Notes: a model not told the origin generated them from the sequence alone. Positions 1-12,258 are shown, counted from the stretch's first letter. The stretch is 64,000 nucleotides of DNA from Hyaloscypha bicolor E (GCF_002865645.1 NW_020194684.1:1023308-1087307); one strand, 5' to 3'. Translations and numbers: made by a program.

Positions 1-2815
1 TAGTAACTTAACTAGTAAACTAGATCCTTTTAGGCTTAGTAAATTTAGGGATTATATATTAATATTATAATATTATAATTCTTATTTCTAAATAATAATA
101 ACTTTACTAACTATATATAAATAGTATTATATATTATATATATTATATTTAGCTCTAGTTATTTATACTATATCTTTCTTCTTTAAAGAATCTAATTATA
201 TTATAATATAATAATTTCTCTAAAAATTCTAAAGCTTTTTACTTTTATTATTTTATTTATTTAACTAGATTTATCTAATTCTTATTTAGTATATTTACTA
301 AATAAAAGAAGGTAATATATAAAAACTAATAATATATAATTTTTTTATTATATATATAGAACTATAGAGTTTTAGTTTATTATAACTTCTATTTTTTTAT
401 AAATTATAATTAGTAGCCTTTATTTTCTAATTAATTATATTTTAGTAATTAGCTTTAAATCTTTATATTATTTTTTTATATTTATTTCTCTAAGGCTTAT
501 TTAGCCTAATATATTTTATATTAATTACCCGAGCTTTATTCTTATTATTTATTTTAATATTCTTTTTCTTTTATTTTATAGTAATTTCTTTATATTTCTA
601 AATAATCTTACTAGCTTCTTCTTTTCTAGCTAAATACTTCTTTTTTATAAAGCTCAGATCTAGTATTTTTTTATCTAGCAAAAGTACTAAATAAAATTAA
701 AGAAATAATAGATATATTATTTATTAATTATATTATATAATTTTTAATAATATAAGCTAATTTATCTAGTTTTTATAAATAGAAATATAGAATAATCAAA
801 TAGTAAAACTAAAAAAAATTAAAAAATAATAAAGAGTATTATAAAAGAGAAATTAGAGTTTATAAACATTTTAAAAACTTTTTATATTTCTTTATTTTTT
901 ATAGAACTCTAAACGAATTAAGAGATATTAATTCAGTTTTCTTAAAAAAAGAAATTATAATATACTAGCTTTTAAAAACCCTATTTTGAAATCTTTAGAA
1001 AATCGCAAAGAAGTCTATTTTATTAAACTTCTCTATATTATTAAAAATCTCGCAATAAAGCTTCTTTTAAAACTAGTATTTTAAAGATTAGAAAATAATA
1101 ATATTAAATAATTAAAAAAAGTAAATTATATATATAAGTAATCTAAAAAATTAAATATAAATCTTTTAATAAAAACATAAAAATTCATTAGATAAATAAG
1201 AACTATATTTATTAAAAATTAAGATTTTATAAATACCCGTTTATAAAGGAAAATAATATTTAATAAAATACTTGAGATATTATAAATTCAGGTAATTATT
1301 TATAAAACTAGTAAGAAAATATATAATTTAATACTATTATTAGGTATTTATAGAAAGTATTTATAAAAATAATATATTTCCTTAAAAATAATATATATAG
1401 AAATCTTTCTTTTATTATAATTAACTATAACTATAACTATAACTAATTCTCGATTATCTAAATTAGTATTATATATTACTTTATAATCTAGTAATATATA
1501 TTTTATATTTCCTATTATTATTCTAATTTAGAAGCTATTCTTATTAAAATTAGATATATCCTCTATATAAATGCTTTATTTTCTCTTATATTTATTAAAA
1601 CTAATAAAATACTCTTTAATATTCTTTATAATATATATATTTAGATATTTTATAGATATTAGTTTCTCTCGAATTTGTTTTAGGAACTTGTAATTATAAG
1701 TAATTTAAGCTTTTATTTATCTATAAAATATAAAGGAATTAATATTACTAGTATTATAATAAACTAGCTTAGAGGTACTTATTTAAATTACTTCTAGATT
1801 AGAACTTTATTCGGAAATATAAAGTATTAAGAAATAATTTCTTAAAGACTTATCTTATAATATAGAGAGTTTTTTATATATTTATTTCTAGAATTATTTA
1901 TAGAATAACTCTTTTACCGGGCTATTAATTAATTATATAAGGCCCTAAAATAGGCTATAGCCTTTATTTCTTTAAGTCTAGAATCTCGATCTATAGTCTT
2001 AGAAACCCTAGTAATTCGCTTTTTAATAGTCTCTACTTTGGATAGTATTTTAGTAAATTAAAAAGTTAATAGTAAGAAAATAGAGAAAAATTTATATATT
2101 ACTAGTTTTTATATACTATTCTTTCTTATCTAATAAGTATATTAAGTAAGAACTAGATAAGTCCGGTTAAATAAATAGAGCTTATTACTTATATTTCTCA
2201 GGTTTTATTATTTTAGTAATACCTTTATTTCTAATAGTTCTAAATTAATTTATTTGAAATCCGTTATAAAATTAAAAGAAATAAACTTTAAATATTATTA
2301 TAAATATAGTATTTAAGGCTTAAAAAGCAAGATAAAAAGTTTCTTATAAAGATAATTCAAAGCTAAAGAAAGAAAAACCAGAATATAGAAGGCTATAAGA
2401 AAATATATATATATTATAATATACTAGCCTATAAGAAGCTTAGCCTTCTAAATATCTCTAGTATATTCCAAGCATGCTTCCTTAGCGAGGCGGCCGCGTC
2501 ACGTGTGTCGTTATATAACTAGAAGGTAATAGGATATAGCGGAATATAAGTAATACTAGTCAAGTAATTATATTAGCTAACTAGATTAAAAGCTGAATTA
2601 TAATAATACTTCCCTATACTAAGCTATTTATTATTAAAGTATTTAGGACGTTTTATAAGATATTTAATTAGATATAGAGGAATTAGTAAGAAGTGGAAAT
2701 AATAAGATAAAAAATTAGTAAAAAAATATTAAAAACGCTATTAAATACATAATTTTTGTAATTCTATATAGTCTTAAAGTAATAAAGTAATATATAGCTG
2801 CTAGGGGGTCGAGAA
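1..2815. other. AT-rich RIP-like block, no gene recognised
   Basis: This stretch is almost entirely A and T with very frequent TpA steps, and no frame stays open for a useful length on either strand. It resembles the RIP-mutated transposons further right, but I could not read a transposase, reverse transcriptase or LTR pair in it. A short CTATAA tandem (about 1424-1446) and a 40-base GC-rich islet (about 2470-2511) are the only local structures. It ends in the 104-bp repeat that recurs at the other AT/GC boundary. Confidence 0.6.
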
Positions 2816-2919
2816 TATTATAAAGTATTAGTATTTAATAGGAATTATAATTTTATTAAGGCGTTAATTAAATATTAAGATTTTTTGGTTGGGCGATTAT
2901 GTAGTTTGGGCGGTTGGCC
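2816..2919. repeat. Boundary repeat, copy 1 (104 bp)
   Basis: The sequence starts TATTATAAAGTATTA and ends GGTTGGCC, and it spans the exact switch from AT-rich to GC-balanced DNA. It aligns over its whole length, with an almost gap-free and equal-length match, to 50795-50898, which sits at the other AT-to-GC switch in the same orientation. Shared landmarks are TATTATAAAGTATTA, a central GATTTTTTGG and the terminal TTGGCC. It is probably the end of a transposon family whose body lies in the AT-rich DNA to the left; that identity is inference. Confidence 0.6.
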
Positions 2920-2981
2920 AGTGAGCCCTTCTAGTGGGTTTGGTAGTCGCTACCGCCGGCAGAAACGAAGGCAGAAAGCCA

Positions 2982-3313
2982 TGCCAACAAGATCCTTTCA
3001 GAGTTACAGGCCTGGTAATGTCGCCCGCCTCGATTTGACCATGGAAAACCACCGTATGAGCAATATTGAGCATACTATTCAAGATCTTCATGACATCTTG
3101 CAATCTTACCACAAGGTTGCGAGAAAACGCTTTGTTGACAATTTATGCATGCAAGCAACAGATAAGCACTTGACCTCTGGGATCTGGGAACCTGCTTGGG
3201 CTGGGCTCCTTGAGCATCTTCGTTCAAACTTGACGAAAATAATATGTGGGAATGGAGCTTATATTAAGTGTGGCTGGCTAAAATTCGAGAGGTTAAAACA
3301 CGTGACGATTTAA
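2982..3313 (+). pseudogene. Dynamin-like GTPase GED fragment
   Basis: The open frame contains the hallmark of the GTPase effector domain of fungal Mx/dynamin-like proteins: HTIQDLHDILQSYHKVARKR followed by FVDNLCMQATDKHLTSG. In intact family members this segment is near the C-terminus and follows the GTPase and stalk domains. Here nothing of the GTPase head is present upstream, because the DNA turns AT-rich at 2880, and the usual GPxTPL continuation after the HL..G motif is replaced by unrelated sequence. I read it as a relic left by rearrangement at the edge of the AT block. The frame begins at a non-ATG codon, and the real homology spans roughly 3020-3180. Whether it is transcribed cannot be judged from sequence. 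Confidence 0.7.
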
Positions 3314-3975
3314 TAAATCTTGCCCAGGGTGCTTATACAGCTCAGGTGAGTTTGATTAAGCTGAGGGTAAGCCGGGGGCGATTAGATCCTGAGCAAGAGT
3401 GGAAAGCTTATTAACTGTATAGGAAACGAAAGAGAGAAAATTGATTCACAGTACCTTTAAGCTCGGGAATAATTTTTCTTTGACTGGTTCCGTTTTAATC
3501 TACGGAGTTAAGTAGTGGCCTATTTACCTGTGCCAAGGGTAAGTGCCCTGAGCATAGCCTAATGTTCTAGTGCTTCCGGGTCCTCAAAGGGTACTTCTAA
3601 GATAATGGACAATGGAGGATCCCTGTGAAGCCGGCAGTTGAGATAGAAGAGAATAAGTAGCCAGATCTGAACAAAAAACTAGAGTTTTAGCTCTAGGGTA
3701 TGGCTGCAGACTCTGCGATTACTGCCTCTCGAAGTCTACTGCTAAACGTTGTTTTATTGGGCACTGTAAGAAACAGTAGAGGCAGGTGGGAAAATCGAAA
3801 GGCTGGATCTCTAGTTCGCTTTTTCTTAGTTTGAAATTCTTTCTAGCCCACTGTAATGTGTAATGTTCCCCTTAGCAAATATCGTAAGATGAAAATGCTA
3901 CAAATTACCGTCCTAGATACCTCATCACTCTTCCTATTTTGCTAGTTTCACAATAGGCTAGCCAGCTTATCCTAC
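3314..3975. other. Intergenic, with a degenerate coding-like segment
   Basis: No intact gene is seen. In the + frame around 3280-3412 a coding-like stretch reads WLAKIREVKTRDDLINLAQG and continues to EQEWKAY before a TAA, so it may be the tail of a broken gene. Its DDLINLAQGA core recurs as DDVVNLAQGA at 9956-9984. The remainder is the 3' flank of the sugar porter encoded on the minus strand. Confidence 0.4.
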
Positions 3976-6746
3976 TCATAATTTAGAACGCCGTTTTATC
4001 AACTCGCCTTTGTACCAGATATCAAAATCAACCACTTGATATTTATCAGCCTTTTCCCTATCTGTTGACTTGAACCACCCAGCCACCTTAGCCTTCGCGA
4101 AATGCGGAAATTTTCTCCATAGCCACGGCGCCACGTATGTACGACGATATTTCATATGCTCCCTTGTTGGGATATCGAAGATGGATCTGAGCTCCTCAAG
4201 TGACCTGTAGTGTCGTTTGGATCAGTATAGATTTTCAGATAGCGGGGAATGCGAGTCATACCTGCCCTTGGTCTCTGGGACGAAAAGAAAGCACATCACG
4301 AACGCAACCAAATTGAGCGCCGCCTCCGAAGGATTAGCATTAGGGGCCTAATTCAAAGCTAGAGACTCACAAAAAGTGATAAGGAGCCCCGATAGCCGCC
4401 CATCGCCGCTGACATAGGTGGGAAGACCAAAAGCACAATCGCAAGTCCAAGAAAATTGACACCCACTGCAAACGAATGCCCTACTTCTCTTACAATGAGC
4501 GGAAAGACCTCTGCCGAGATCGCGAAAGGAGACGTCCCGGCCGTAGGTGAATACGCGATAATGTACAGGATTCCGAAGACGGCAACCAAGGGTACGCGCG
4601 CTACCTGGACTCCGGCAGCATCTTCTTTGAAGGAGAATGCAAGGATTAACATTAGGACGAACATAGGTATAAATCCGAGGAGGAGAAGGGTTGCGCGGCC
4701 GGTTACGTCAAGTAGCCAGAGAGCTGGTGCTCCGAAGCTATTGATAGTTTTTTTGGTCAGTTGTTGATCGGTTTTGGAGAGACAAAACATCGTAGTACGG
4801 CGATCTCTTACACAAAGTTGCACAGTCCGATGCCAAAGCCCACCCATGCTCCTGATCGAGGGGAGGCATTAACACCACTTAGGAGTGTCGCGGATAAGAA
4901 TGCTGTAAGGAGCAGTGATATCAGCTTCAATAGCTAATGTGGTGACTCACCTATAAGGAAGTTCTCGTGGGAAAGGAAAACCTCATTGAAATATTCATGA
5001 AGAGGTGATGCTTACCAATCGTATTAACGCCGCAGAGTTGCTGGGAGCTCATGGCAGTTGAGGCGCAAACAAGGGCCCTTCTCGACCTATCATCGCTGAA
5101 CAGCTGGTTCATTCGTTTTAAGAACTCGGGGAAAACACGACGTTTCCGACCGTCCGTTACATATAATGGATTTTCTGGCGTGGTCGGGTGTTGAGATTCC
5201 AGATCACCATCGCTGGGAGATTCTTCGAGCTCTGGACCTTTGCCGTTGTGGGAAGCAGTTGTTTGTTTTTCATTTTCATTTTCCATTGGTGGTGGTTCCA
5301 AAGTTTTGTTCGGCTCGCCGCCGAGTTTCTGGGAGTCCTTCCGATTCTGAATGGAAGTGCACTCGGCTTGTAATTGGAAGTGTGCGTCTACCTGGTCACG
5401 AGCTGCAAGCAAACGGGAAACAGGTGATGGCCTAAGCATAGTAAAAGATTCAAGGGCCTTTGCGTGCCTGTCAATGCAGTCAGTTGTATGGTAGCGGGGT
5501 GAACCCAGATTTGTAGTACCTACCTGCCTCGCTTCATAAGATACCTTGGAGATTCTATCAAGGTAAGCCGGGCCATGAATGAATGGCCGGGGAACTTACC
5601 AGGCATGAAATAGACCAGAAAAAGGAGAATTGTGGTTGGTATTATGGTCGTAGCAATTTGGATTCGCCAGATCGTTTTGTTTTGAGCATGGATGTTTAAA
5701 GTGGCCAAGTTGGATGAGAACCCTAGAAAGATGCCAAATGCATCACTCAATTGCCACGTAGCGAGAAGTTTTCCTGGATATATCTTAGTTGTCGTATATT
5801 AACTGTGTGCAAATAAATCCTTACCGCGGAGATGATTCGGGGCAACTTCTGCTGTAAGAAGTGGCGCCGATGATGCCTTTGCAGCCAATGTCAATCCAGT
5901 AATAATCCTACAACCTATTACTTGACCAACTGAGGTAGAGAAAGATTGTCCAACTGTCGCGGCTATTGAGAGAATACAGGCGCCAGCAATGGCTCCGCGG
6001 CGTCCAAGAAAATACTCTTGTAATGGATCCGAGAAGAAAGGCGCGCTGGTAGAACATTAGCATGAAACCCAAAACATGGTGACACAAGTCTGAAAGGCTC
6101 ACAATAGGCCACCAGCAAAGAAAGGAACAGCATTCAAAACCCCAAAGAGCCATTGGTTGGAAATATTGAATTCCTCTAATAAACCCAGGTTTGCGCCGTT
6201 CATAGCTGCCAAGACGTTTAGCAAGGTCTAGAGGACTATTGACCATTCAAATATACCTGACTGAGTCCATCCTCAAGAAGGTTGTTAACACGACCGATCA
6301 AGGCAATGGAGTTAACGTACTTACTGAATAATTCCTGCAAGACAAGCACATAGAGTACACCCCTTGAGATATTTTGATTGCCCCCAAAATCCAGCGTCAT
6401 CCTCGCAGACCAATTTGCCACCTATCTGGGCCTGTTCTACGACTGTCTTGTCTCTGTCTCCGAGATAATATCTCTGCTTCGCCAAGAGGCCTTGGAAGAA
6501 TGGACGCCTTAGAGCATTGCTTGCATTTTGTGCCAGTTGCGCCCCATATTGGAGGAGTTCAGTGTCTTTAGCCAACTCAAGGTCCATCCTCGCGTAACTT
6601 CCCACCTTTTCAGCCAATTCTGTCTCGCTGTCCCTTTCGAATTGATTGTCTTTGTCCAATGTATCAGTGAGGATCTCTGGTAGGTACCCGGGCTCCCCAG
6701 GCCGGCCGTTGTCTACGCTCGATTTACGACTAACCGATGCTGATTC
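3976..6746 (-). CDS. MFS sugar porter family transporter, frame broken twice
   Basis: A predicted plasma-membrane sugar or polyol transporter of the major facilitator superfamily, sugar porter family. Conceptual splicing gives the family signatures in order: GWTQSAMNGANLG at the first helix, SDPLQEYFLGRRGAI (GRR loop), PESPRYLMKRGR after helix 6, QQLCGVNTI at helix 7 and PETKGRSLEEL at the end of helix 12. It stops at 3976-3978. Introns are 6272-6324, 6206-6256, 6046-6102, 5774-5824, 5555-5599, 5468-5523, 4903-4950, 4738-4811, 4324-4370 and 4205-4261, all GT-AG. Two joins fail: exon 1 (…CLAGIIQ) to exon 2 at 6271-6325, and the step from GVNTI to YFNEVFLSHENF near 4985-5018. The middle loop is unusually long and Glu/Lys-rich. 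The N-terminus is unresolved: an acceptor-like site precedes 6746 and no ATG is certain. It could be a pseudogene or carry sequence errors. Confidence 0.8.
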
Positions 6747-8377
6747 CTGGATTCAGTTAGATACTACAAATAAACTTGCTCGTGCGACGAAGCCTACGCT
6801 ATTCCCGGGTTGTAATGCCTCTGGAGAGTCTTGGTCGCTATGTATGGATAGTTGATCATTGCGAGGCTCACGATGAGACTCAGACTTCGCCTAGACAGAT
6901 TTCCATGTTATGTTAGCTTCCAAATAGAGTAAATGTGTTAAACTGCCCAACAACTTCGGGCAGCATCCCAGCTGTGAACTTGAAATTGGTGATGGTGATC
7001 TTAGTACCACCAAAATGCGCACAACAGATCAAGTAGCTGGATAGGATTACATGATTTGGTATTGTGCGAATTTGAGAGTATATCTTACCTCTAGCAAAGT
7101 TTTGGGGGATGAAGCCATCATAAGCTGGGCAGGTATAGGAAGATGTTTGTAGGTAAAAATTGCAGAGAAACAATGGTTTCTTCATAGGCAGACAGCCACG
7201 AAAGCAGAGAGTGATATGCTTTAATTTTTCTGCAGAATGGCTCCGGATATGGAAAGAAAATAAAGTGCGGTTCTTCTGGAGGCTGAGGGCAGCGCGTAAC
7301 GCCATATTCGCTTCATATTACCGCTTCCGTATGGAAAAAGAAAGCTTTTCTAAAGATTCATCACAACAAGCTACTCAAATGATGTCAAGGGTCAGCTGCC
7401 TGCACTTGAGACCCTCGAAGCCATGCTAGAGGTTCAGCATAAGAACGTAGCGGCTCGAGATTCTGCGGGACTTTCTATTATCAGCTGTGGCTTTCCTAAC
7501 GTCGACATTGATAGTGATGAAGGTGGGGCTGTTGAGGGTAGATAGGGTTTGATTGGATTCATCATGCCCAGAAGTGACACGACTGAAGAGCGCTAATCCA
7601 AAAGAAATCAGGAAGCTTGCTCGGAGAGCTATTAAATAGGGCTCTCTAGTGAGGCAGAGTTCAGTTGGAGGACCAGCGGAGTTGTTGAGCTGTGGTGCAT
7701 TTGGAGGCAATACAGGACACTCTTCGACTGTCCACTGTGGTGTTTGGGCAATGAATTACAGCCCTGGGAGTTTGAAGTCAGCCTCACCTAGGCTGATTGA
7801 CCAATCCGAAAGGCCAGCACCGCAGTATGAGCAGCCAGTCTGCCAGAGGTCATCCAATGCTGGCGTTGGAAACCCGCCAATGTTGGACGAGTGGTGGCGA
7901 GGAAGGCCACGGCAGAGCAGCCAAGTTTGTAGTGAGATGCCGAAGTGCCTCGCGGCGCCCTGCTCAATCCCAAATTGAAATACTTTCCATCGATTATTGG
8001 ACGCTATTATTGGGGTCATCGCTTAAAATGTCAAAAAGCAGCGCATGGCGCAATCACGTTCAACCGCCACACGTAAGGTTCCCAGTACAGCTGCGATAAA
8101 CATGTTTTACAAAGCCCCAAAAGCCTCAGTGTCTCACTTTCGTGGCCATCTTTCACTCGCACATCCCATCCCGTCCCGCCCCCCCATTCCCTGGTTCGCG
8201 TTTGATGCGCCCTTTTGGTGCTCTCCGTCACCCTTCCTCCGTAGACCTGGGCCATAGCCTTTGCCTTTGGCAAGCTCGATGCTCTCCTTACAAGATACTT
8301 CTCGCTCGAAACAATTTCGGTATCTGCTTTCATCCTCCCACACTCAAGCGAAAGACCCAGAAAGCCAATCGATTCCA
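6747..8377. other. Upstream region with uncertain coding content
   Basis: No gene here can be named. 6747-6920 may hold 5' exons of the sugar porter, because a minus-strand frame reading SDQDSPEALQPGNSVGF lies before a good branch point and acceptor at about 6747-6765. Two overlapping minus-strand frames, 7756-8019 (contains CSYCGAGLSDWSISL) and 7426-7710 (contains PPNAPQLNNSAGPPTELC), may be exons of one small unknown protein. A 53-nt GT-AG interval separates them, but the phases do not join cleanly. A pyrimidine-rich stretch before 8378 is the likely promoter and leader of the ankyrin gene. Confidence 0.3.
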
Positions 8378-9895
8378 ATGTCCGCGTTTGACATAGTCGG
8401 CGTGGTAGCCGCTGCTATGCAATTTTCTATATACATCACGAGTAAGATAATCATACTCCTCGCCTCTCGGCTCTGGAAAACCCGTGAGCGCTGACCCTCT
8501 TCAGAGATTGTAAACTACATAGATCAGAACAAGAAAGCGGGCAAGGATTACCACGAAAGTGCGCAAGCTCACAATTTCTATGACCGAATCGATACTGTTA
8601 TAGAGATGTTTGGTGACCAGGTGGTGAAAAATAGGCTTGGTCGAACTCCAGTCGAAACTCAAGCTGTTTCAAAGGACCCTTGATTCTCTCCAACGCATCG
8701 CAGAGACAATCAAATGGTCGGAGAACCGCACGGAAATGGAATCAATCGCCTTGGTACCCATGAAAGAGGCGATTGAAGAAACCGAGAAGATTCTGAAACA
8801 ACTATTCACTTGCCAGGAGAAATATCAAAGGCCTAACGACTGCCCGAGTCTTATGCTTGTAATGCACTATTGGGTTTTCGAACATAAAGGTAAAATAATT
8901 GTTAAAAACGGAATCAACGAGATTACGGATCGCGTGGAGGCTATCAAGATCCTACTTGCTGAGATTCTAACGTACGTTTGCGGCTCCAATTTTAAGTACA
9001 GTAGACGCTCACCAACTCCAGGCATGTGGCAATCGATGGCAGAGATGTTACACATGATGTGAACAAGCGCTTATGTGAACAAATGACTAGTGATCATCCA
9101 CTATATAGCCGAACAGGGTCTAGTGGCTGGGCTGCCTCGAATACCTCAAATCCCTCAGCCAAGTCATGGGGCTCGACTGCGTCAGAATCGGCTGATATAA
9201 CGACACGTTCTGACTTCGAGACGGAAAGCTGGTTAAAACATCTCGCAAGCCAGTGGGACATCGATCTACCAATGGATGAAGAGGTTGCTACTGTTAAGAG
9301 ATCAGATCTCTCAGCTATTATCACCGCGATCAAGGAAAAGAACTACAAAATCGTCGCTAGACTATTGCAGAGTGTAAAGGATCCTTTGGCAAAAGATGAC
9401 AATGGTTGGTGCGCCTTTCACTACGCCGTACGAGTTGGCAGCAAAACAGTCATGCGCGAGCTTCTCGACTCCCAGAAGGTGAAGGAGAGTAGAGGGTTCG
9501 ACATCGGCGACAGTAACGGAGATACCGCCCTTCATTTCGCATCACTTCTTGGGATGGAAGCTATGGCCAAGGAGTTACTCAAAGCGGGTTGCAACAAGAA
9601 TGCTTTAAATAACAGCGGCCATTCGCCGCTGTCTATTGCAGTCAACAAGAAGAAAGTCGGTATTGTCGAGATTCTGTTAGAATATAAAGCAGAATGTATA
9701 CCCCCAAACCCGGAAATTCTCAGGAAAATTCGCAACGAAATCAACTACCTCAAAGATATTGCCGCGTTCCCACGAAAGCCCCACGATTCTGTTTTGGGTG
9801 ACAAGAAAGGATTATTATTAAAACATATCTATTATAAGATGAAGTCAACAATAATAGCGGCGTTTCGAACCACGAAGTGGCCAGCAACACGCTAG
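8378..9895 (+). CDS. Ankyrin-repeat protein with helical NLR-type N-terminus
   Basis: The start ATG at 8378 opens MSAFDIVGVVAAAMQFSIYI, a hydrophobic N-terminal helix of the kind found in fungal STAND/NLR-like proteins, followed by an amphipathic helical region (about residues 25-210). The C-terminal part has about three ankyrin repeats, with NGWCAFHYAVRVGSKTVMRE, NGDTALHFASLLGMEAMAKE and SGHSPLSIAVNKKKVGIVEI. Introns are 8442-8504 and 8972-9021. Between VIEMFGDQVVK and GLVELQSKLKLF the frame shifts. Removing one base from the A5 run at 8627-8631 restores one open frame of about 467 residues. No nucleotide-binding domain is present, so this is an ankyrin-only relative. The role is unknown; proteins with this plan are linked to fungal self/non-self recognition, but that is family knowledge only. 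Confidence 0.7.
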
Positions 9896-10898
9896 CTGAC
9901 GCAATCTTAGTTCCCCAATTCCGAGATGGTTTCAGTGTGGCCGCAGTTAACACTAGACGATGTGGTAAATCTTGCTCAAGGTGCCCAGGCTAGCTCGGAC
10001 TGTGATCAGGCTCGCCTCAGGTATTCTCAGGTATGCTTAAGTCTTGCCCAGGTTTTGCTCGGCATGTTCATCTCTAGCTAGGGTTGAAGCGACCGCTGCT
10101 CACGTCTGAAGACTAAACTGGGACCAGCGAAGTTGAGATTAGAGTATGACTACAGTGGTATTTACACTACGGGAAGAGTACTGTGGAGAACAGATCTGCA
10201 GTTTTATAAATTATAAAAGGCCCGCTTGAGATAGTCAGATGACAAGATACGAAGCCTGCAATCATGTTGCCTTGATCTGAGAGTTCTAGGTATAGACGAC
10301 GGGTATAGCTTGTTATTCTTCAGAACTCTGTACGGCTTCAACACCAAGACTAGAAGAGGGTGCATCTTCTCAAGCGGTGAGAAGTTTTGATGCAGATACT
10401 GATGTAGTTTAGTAAGGTTCATAAGTACCTGGGATCTTTCATACAAAGAAAAGAGAAAGGCTTCGGAAGTATAGAGGATATAAACGGGCTTTTGTTGCCA
10501 AAAGATCTTTTGCTGTCACTTGGCATCGTATTATAATGCCAGAGAGCCTTGCATCAAGAATTAACTTCACATAACGTCCCATACCTAGAGAATAGTGCTG
10601 ATTGATAAAGGAGGACTCGATTGCAGTTCTAAGAGGGGGTATGGAAGCTATATATATATAGGGCCTGGCACCATGGTCTGGCGTGGGCTAAAGTCATGTG
10701 ATTTGGCAACTAGCAAATAGGGTAGCAGCGAGAAACCACAAATAAGAACCTAGAGAAAGAAGTAACAGCTCGCTTCTCGACATAGAGTGCCGCGAAGAAC
10801 AAGCGCCTGAACCGCCTCGACTTGTCCAGGGGTTGATTAATGCCAACTATTAAAGCGTTTAGGGTAGTTTATATACCTGAAGGAAGCGGGATATGAGG
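9896..10898. other. Intergenic, no recognised gene
   Basis: GC-balanced DNA downstream of the ankyrin gene. It contains the second copy of a short coding-like motif (DDVVNLAQGA, 9956-9984) and an 80-codon minus-strand frame at 10204-10446 that resembles nothing I know. Composition turns AT-rich abruptly near 10899, where the Copia relic begins without a 5' LTR. Confidence 0.4.
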
Positions 10899-12258
10899 GT
10901 ATCTGAAATAAGATTAATCTATTTAATAATAAAGTAATTAAAACAAATATAGTAGCTATTTCCAGGCCTCTCCCTATAATTAATAAGCTTATACTAAAGG
11001 AAATAGAGAATTACTATACTAGATACTAAGTTAATACAGAAAATTAGAATAAAGATACTTAATCTATAATTAAGAAAGAATTAAAACTAGTATTTCTATA
11101 GTCTATAATATTCGGGAATATTAGAGATTATTATTCGATACTTTTATAGAACTATAAGATCAAGAAACTAAACTAAACAAATAAGCTAATATACTATTAT
11201 ATAATTCGATAGTAGCTTTATTAAATAGTTAATATAGAGATTTTTATAAACTTTACTTTAGGATTTAAAAAAAGTAAATAAAGCTTTATTTATAAGGTTT
11301 TTAAAGTATTATTAATAAAATATAGTTCTATAAATATAGTACAAATTAGTACTACTCGGAAAGTATATAGCTCGGTTCTATTATAAATAAATAAAGAAAA
11401 AGTAAGCTTAAAGTACTAGTTTACTAATTAGAAGAAAATACTTAATTATATTAGAGCTCTTAAAATCCCCGAAATTAAAGATACTCTAGTAATAATTAAG
11501 TTCTTAATAGCCTTTTAATAGAAACTCGTATTAATTTAAATAATAAAATAGCTTAATAATCTATATAGTAAAAACAAGTTAGAGCTTCTAATTCTTATAC
11601 TCGAATAGTATAGCTAGATATTTAATTAGATTATTTTAGAAAACCAGAATACTAAATATTTAGAAGCTTCTATAATCTTTATTATATTCGGGAATTAAAC
11701 TAGTAAAGAACTAGATAGTAAACCTAATTCGAACAAGTATAAATATTATAAGTATCTTTATAAGAGTTCTAAAATCTATAAGTATAAGTAAAATCTATTT
11801 AGCTATATTATTATAGAAATTATAATTACTAGATTAAATAAAACTTAAATAAAATTTAAGCCTAATAAGAAATAGATTAGAAAAATCCGAGAAAGAATCT
11901 TAATTAAGTATTAGAAAGATCTGAAACCTTAATTAGAAGAGAAATATAGTATAAAAATTACTAGTAAACAAGCTATAGAGAAGCTAATATCTGGTATTAG
12001 TTCTAAAAAGAAGCCTAAAATATCCGGAATTTAATTTTCTAGAAACTTTAATACTATTTTAATAAATTCTATATTTATAATTTAGAGTCTAGATTAAAAG
12101 ATTTATATAATACTTAATTTCTTAAGATATTTACTTTCTTAAAGTACTTTACTAGATAATTATAATATTATATATCTAGTTAATAGTAAGAATTTAATTA
12201 ATACTAGTACTTTTATTAAAGTAAAAATTAATAATTATATAGAAATAGAAATAACTAG

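Noticed and set aside
1424..1446. CTATAA tandem resembling a degraded telomere repeat
   Set aside because: Only about four units, not convertible to TTAGGG/CCCTAA by C-to-T changes alone, and internal to the window.
3421..3640. Structured-looking segment considered as a 5S rRNA or tRNA relic
   Set aside because: It lacks the internal promoter boxes and the conserved 5S core, and no cloverleaf could be drawn.
10204..10446. Minus-strand 80-codon frame
   Set aside because: No homology, no clear promoter or intron context, and expected by chance in GC-balanced DNA.
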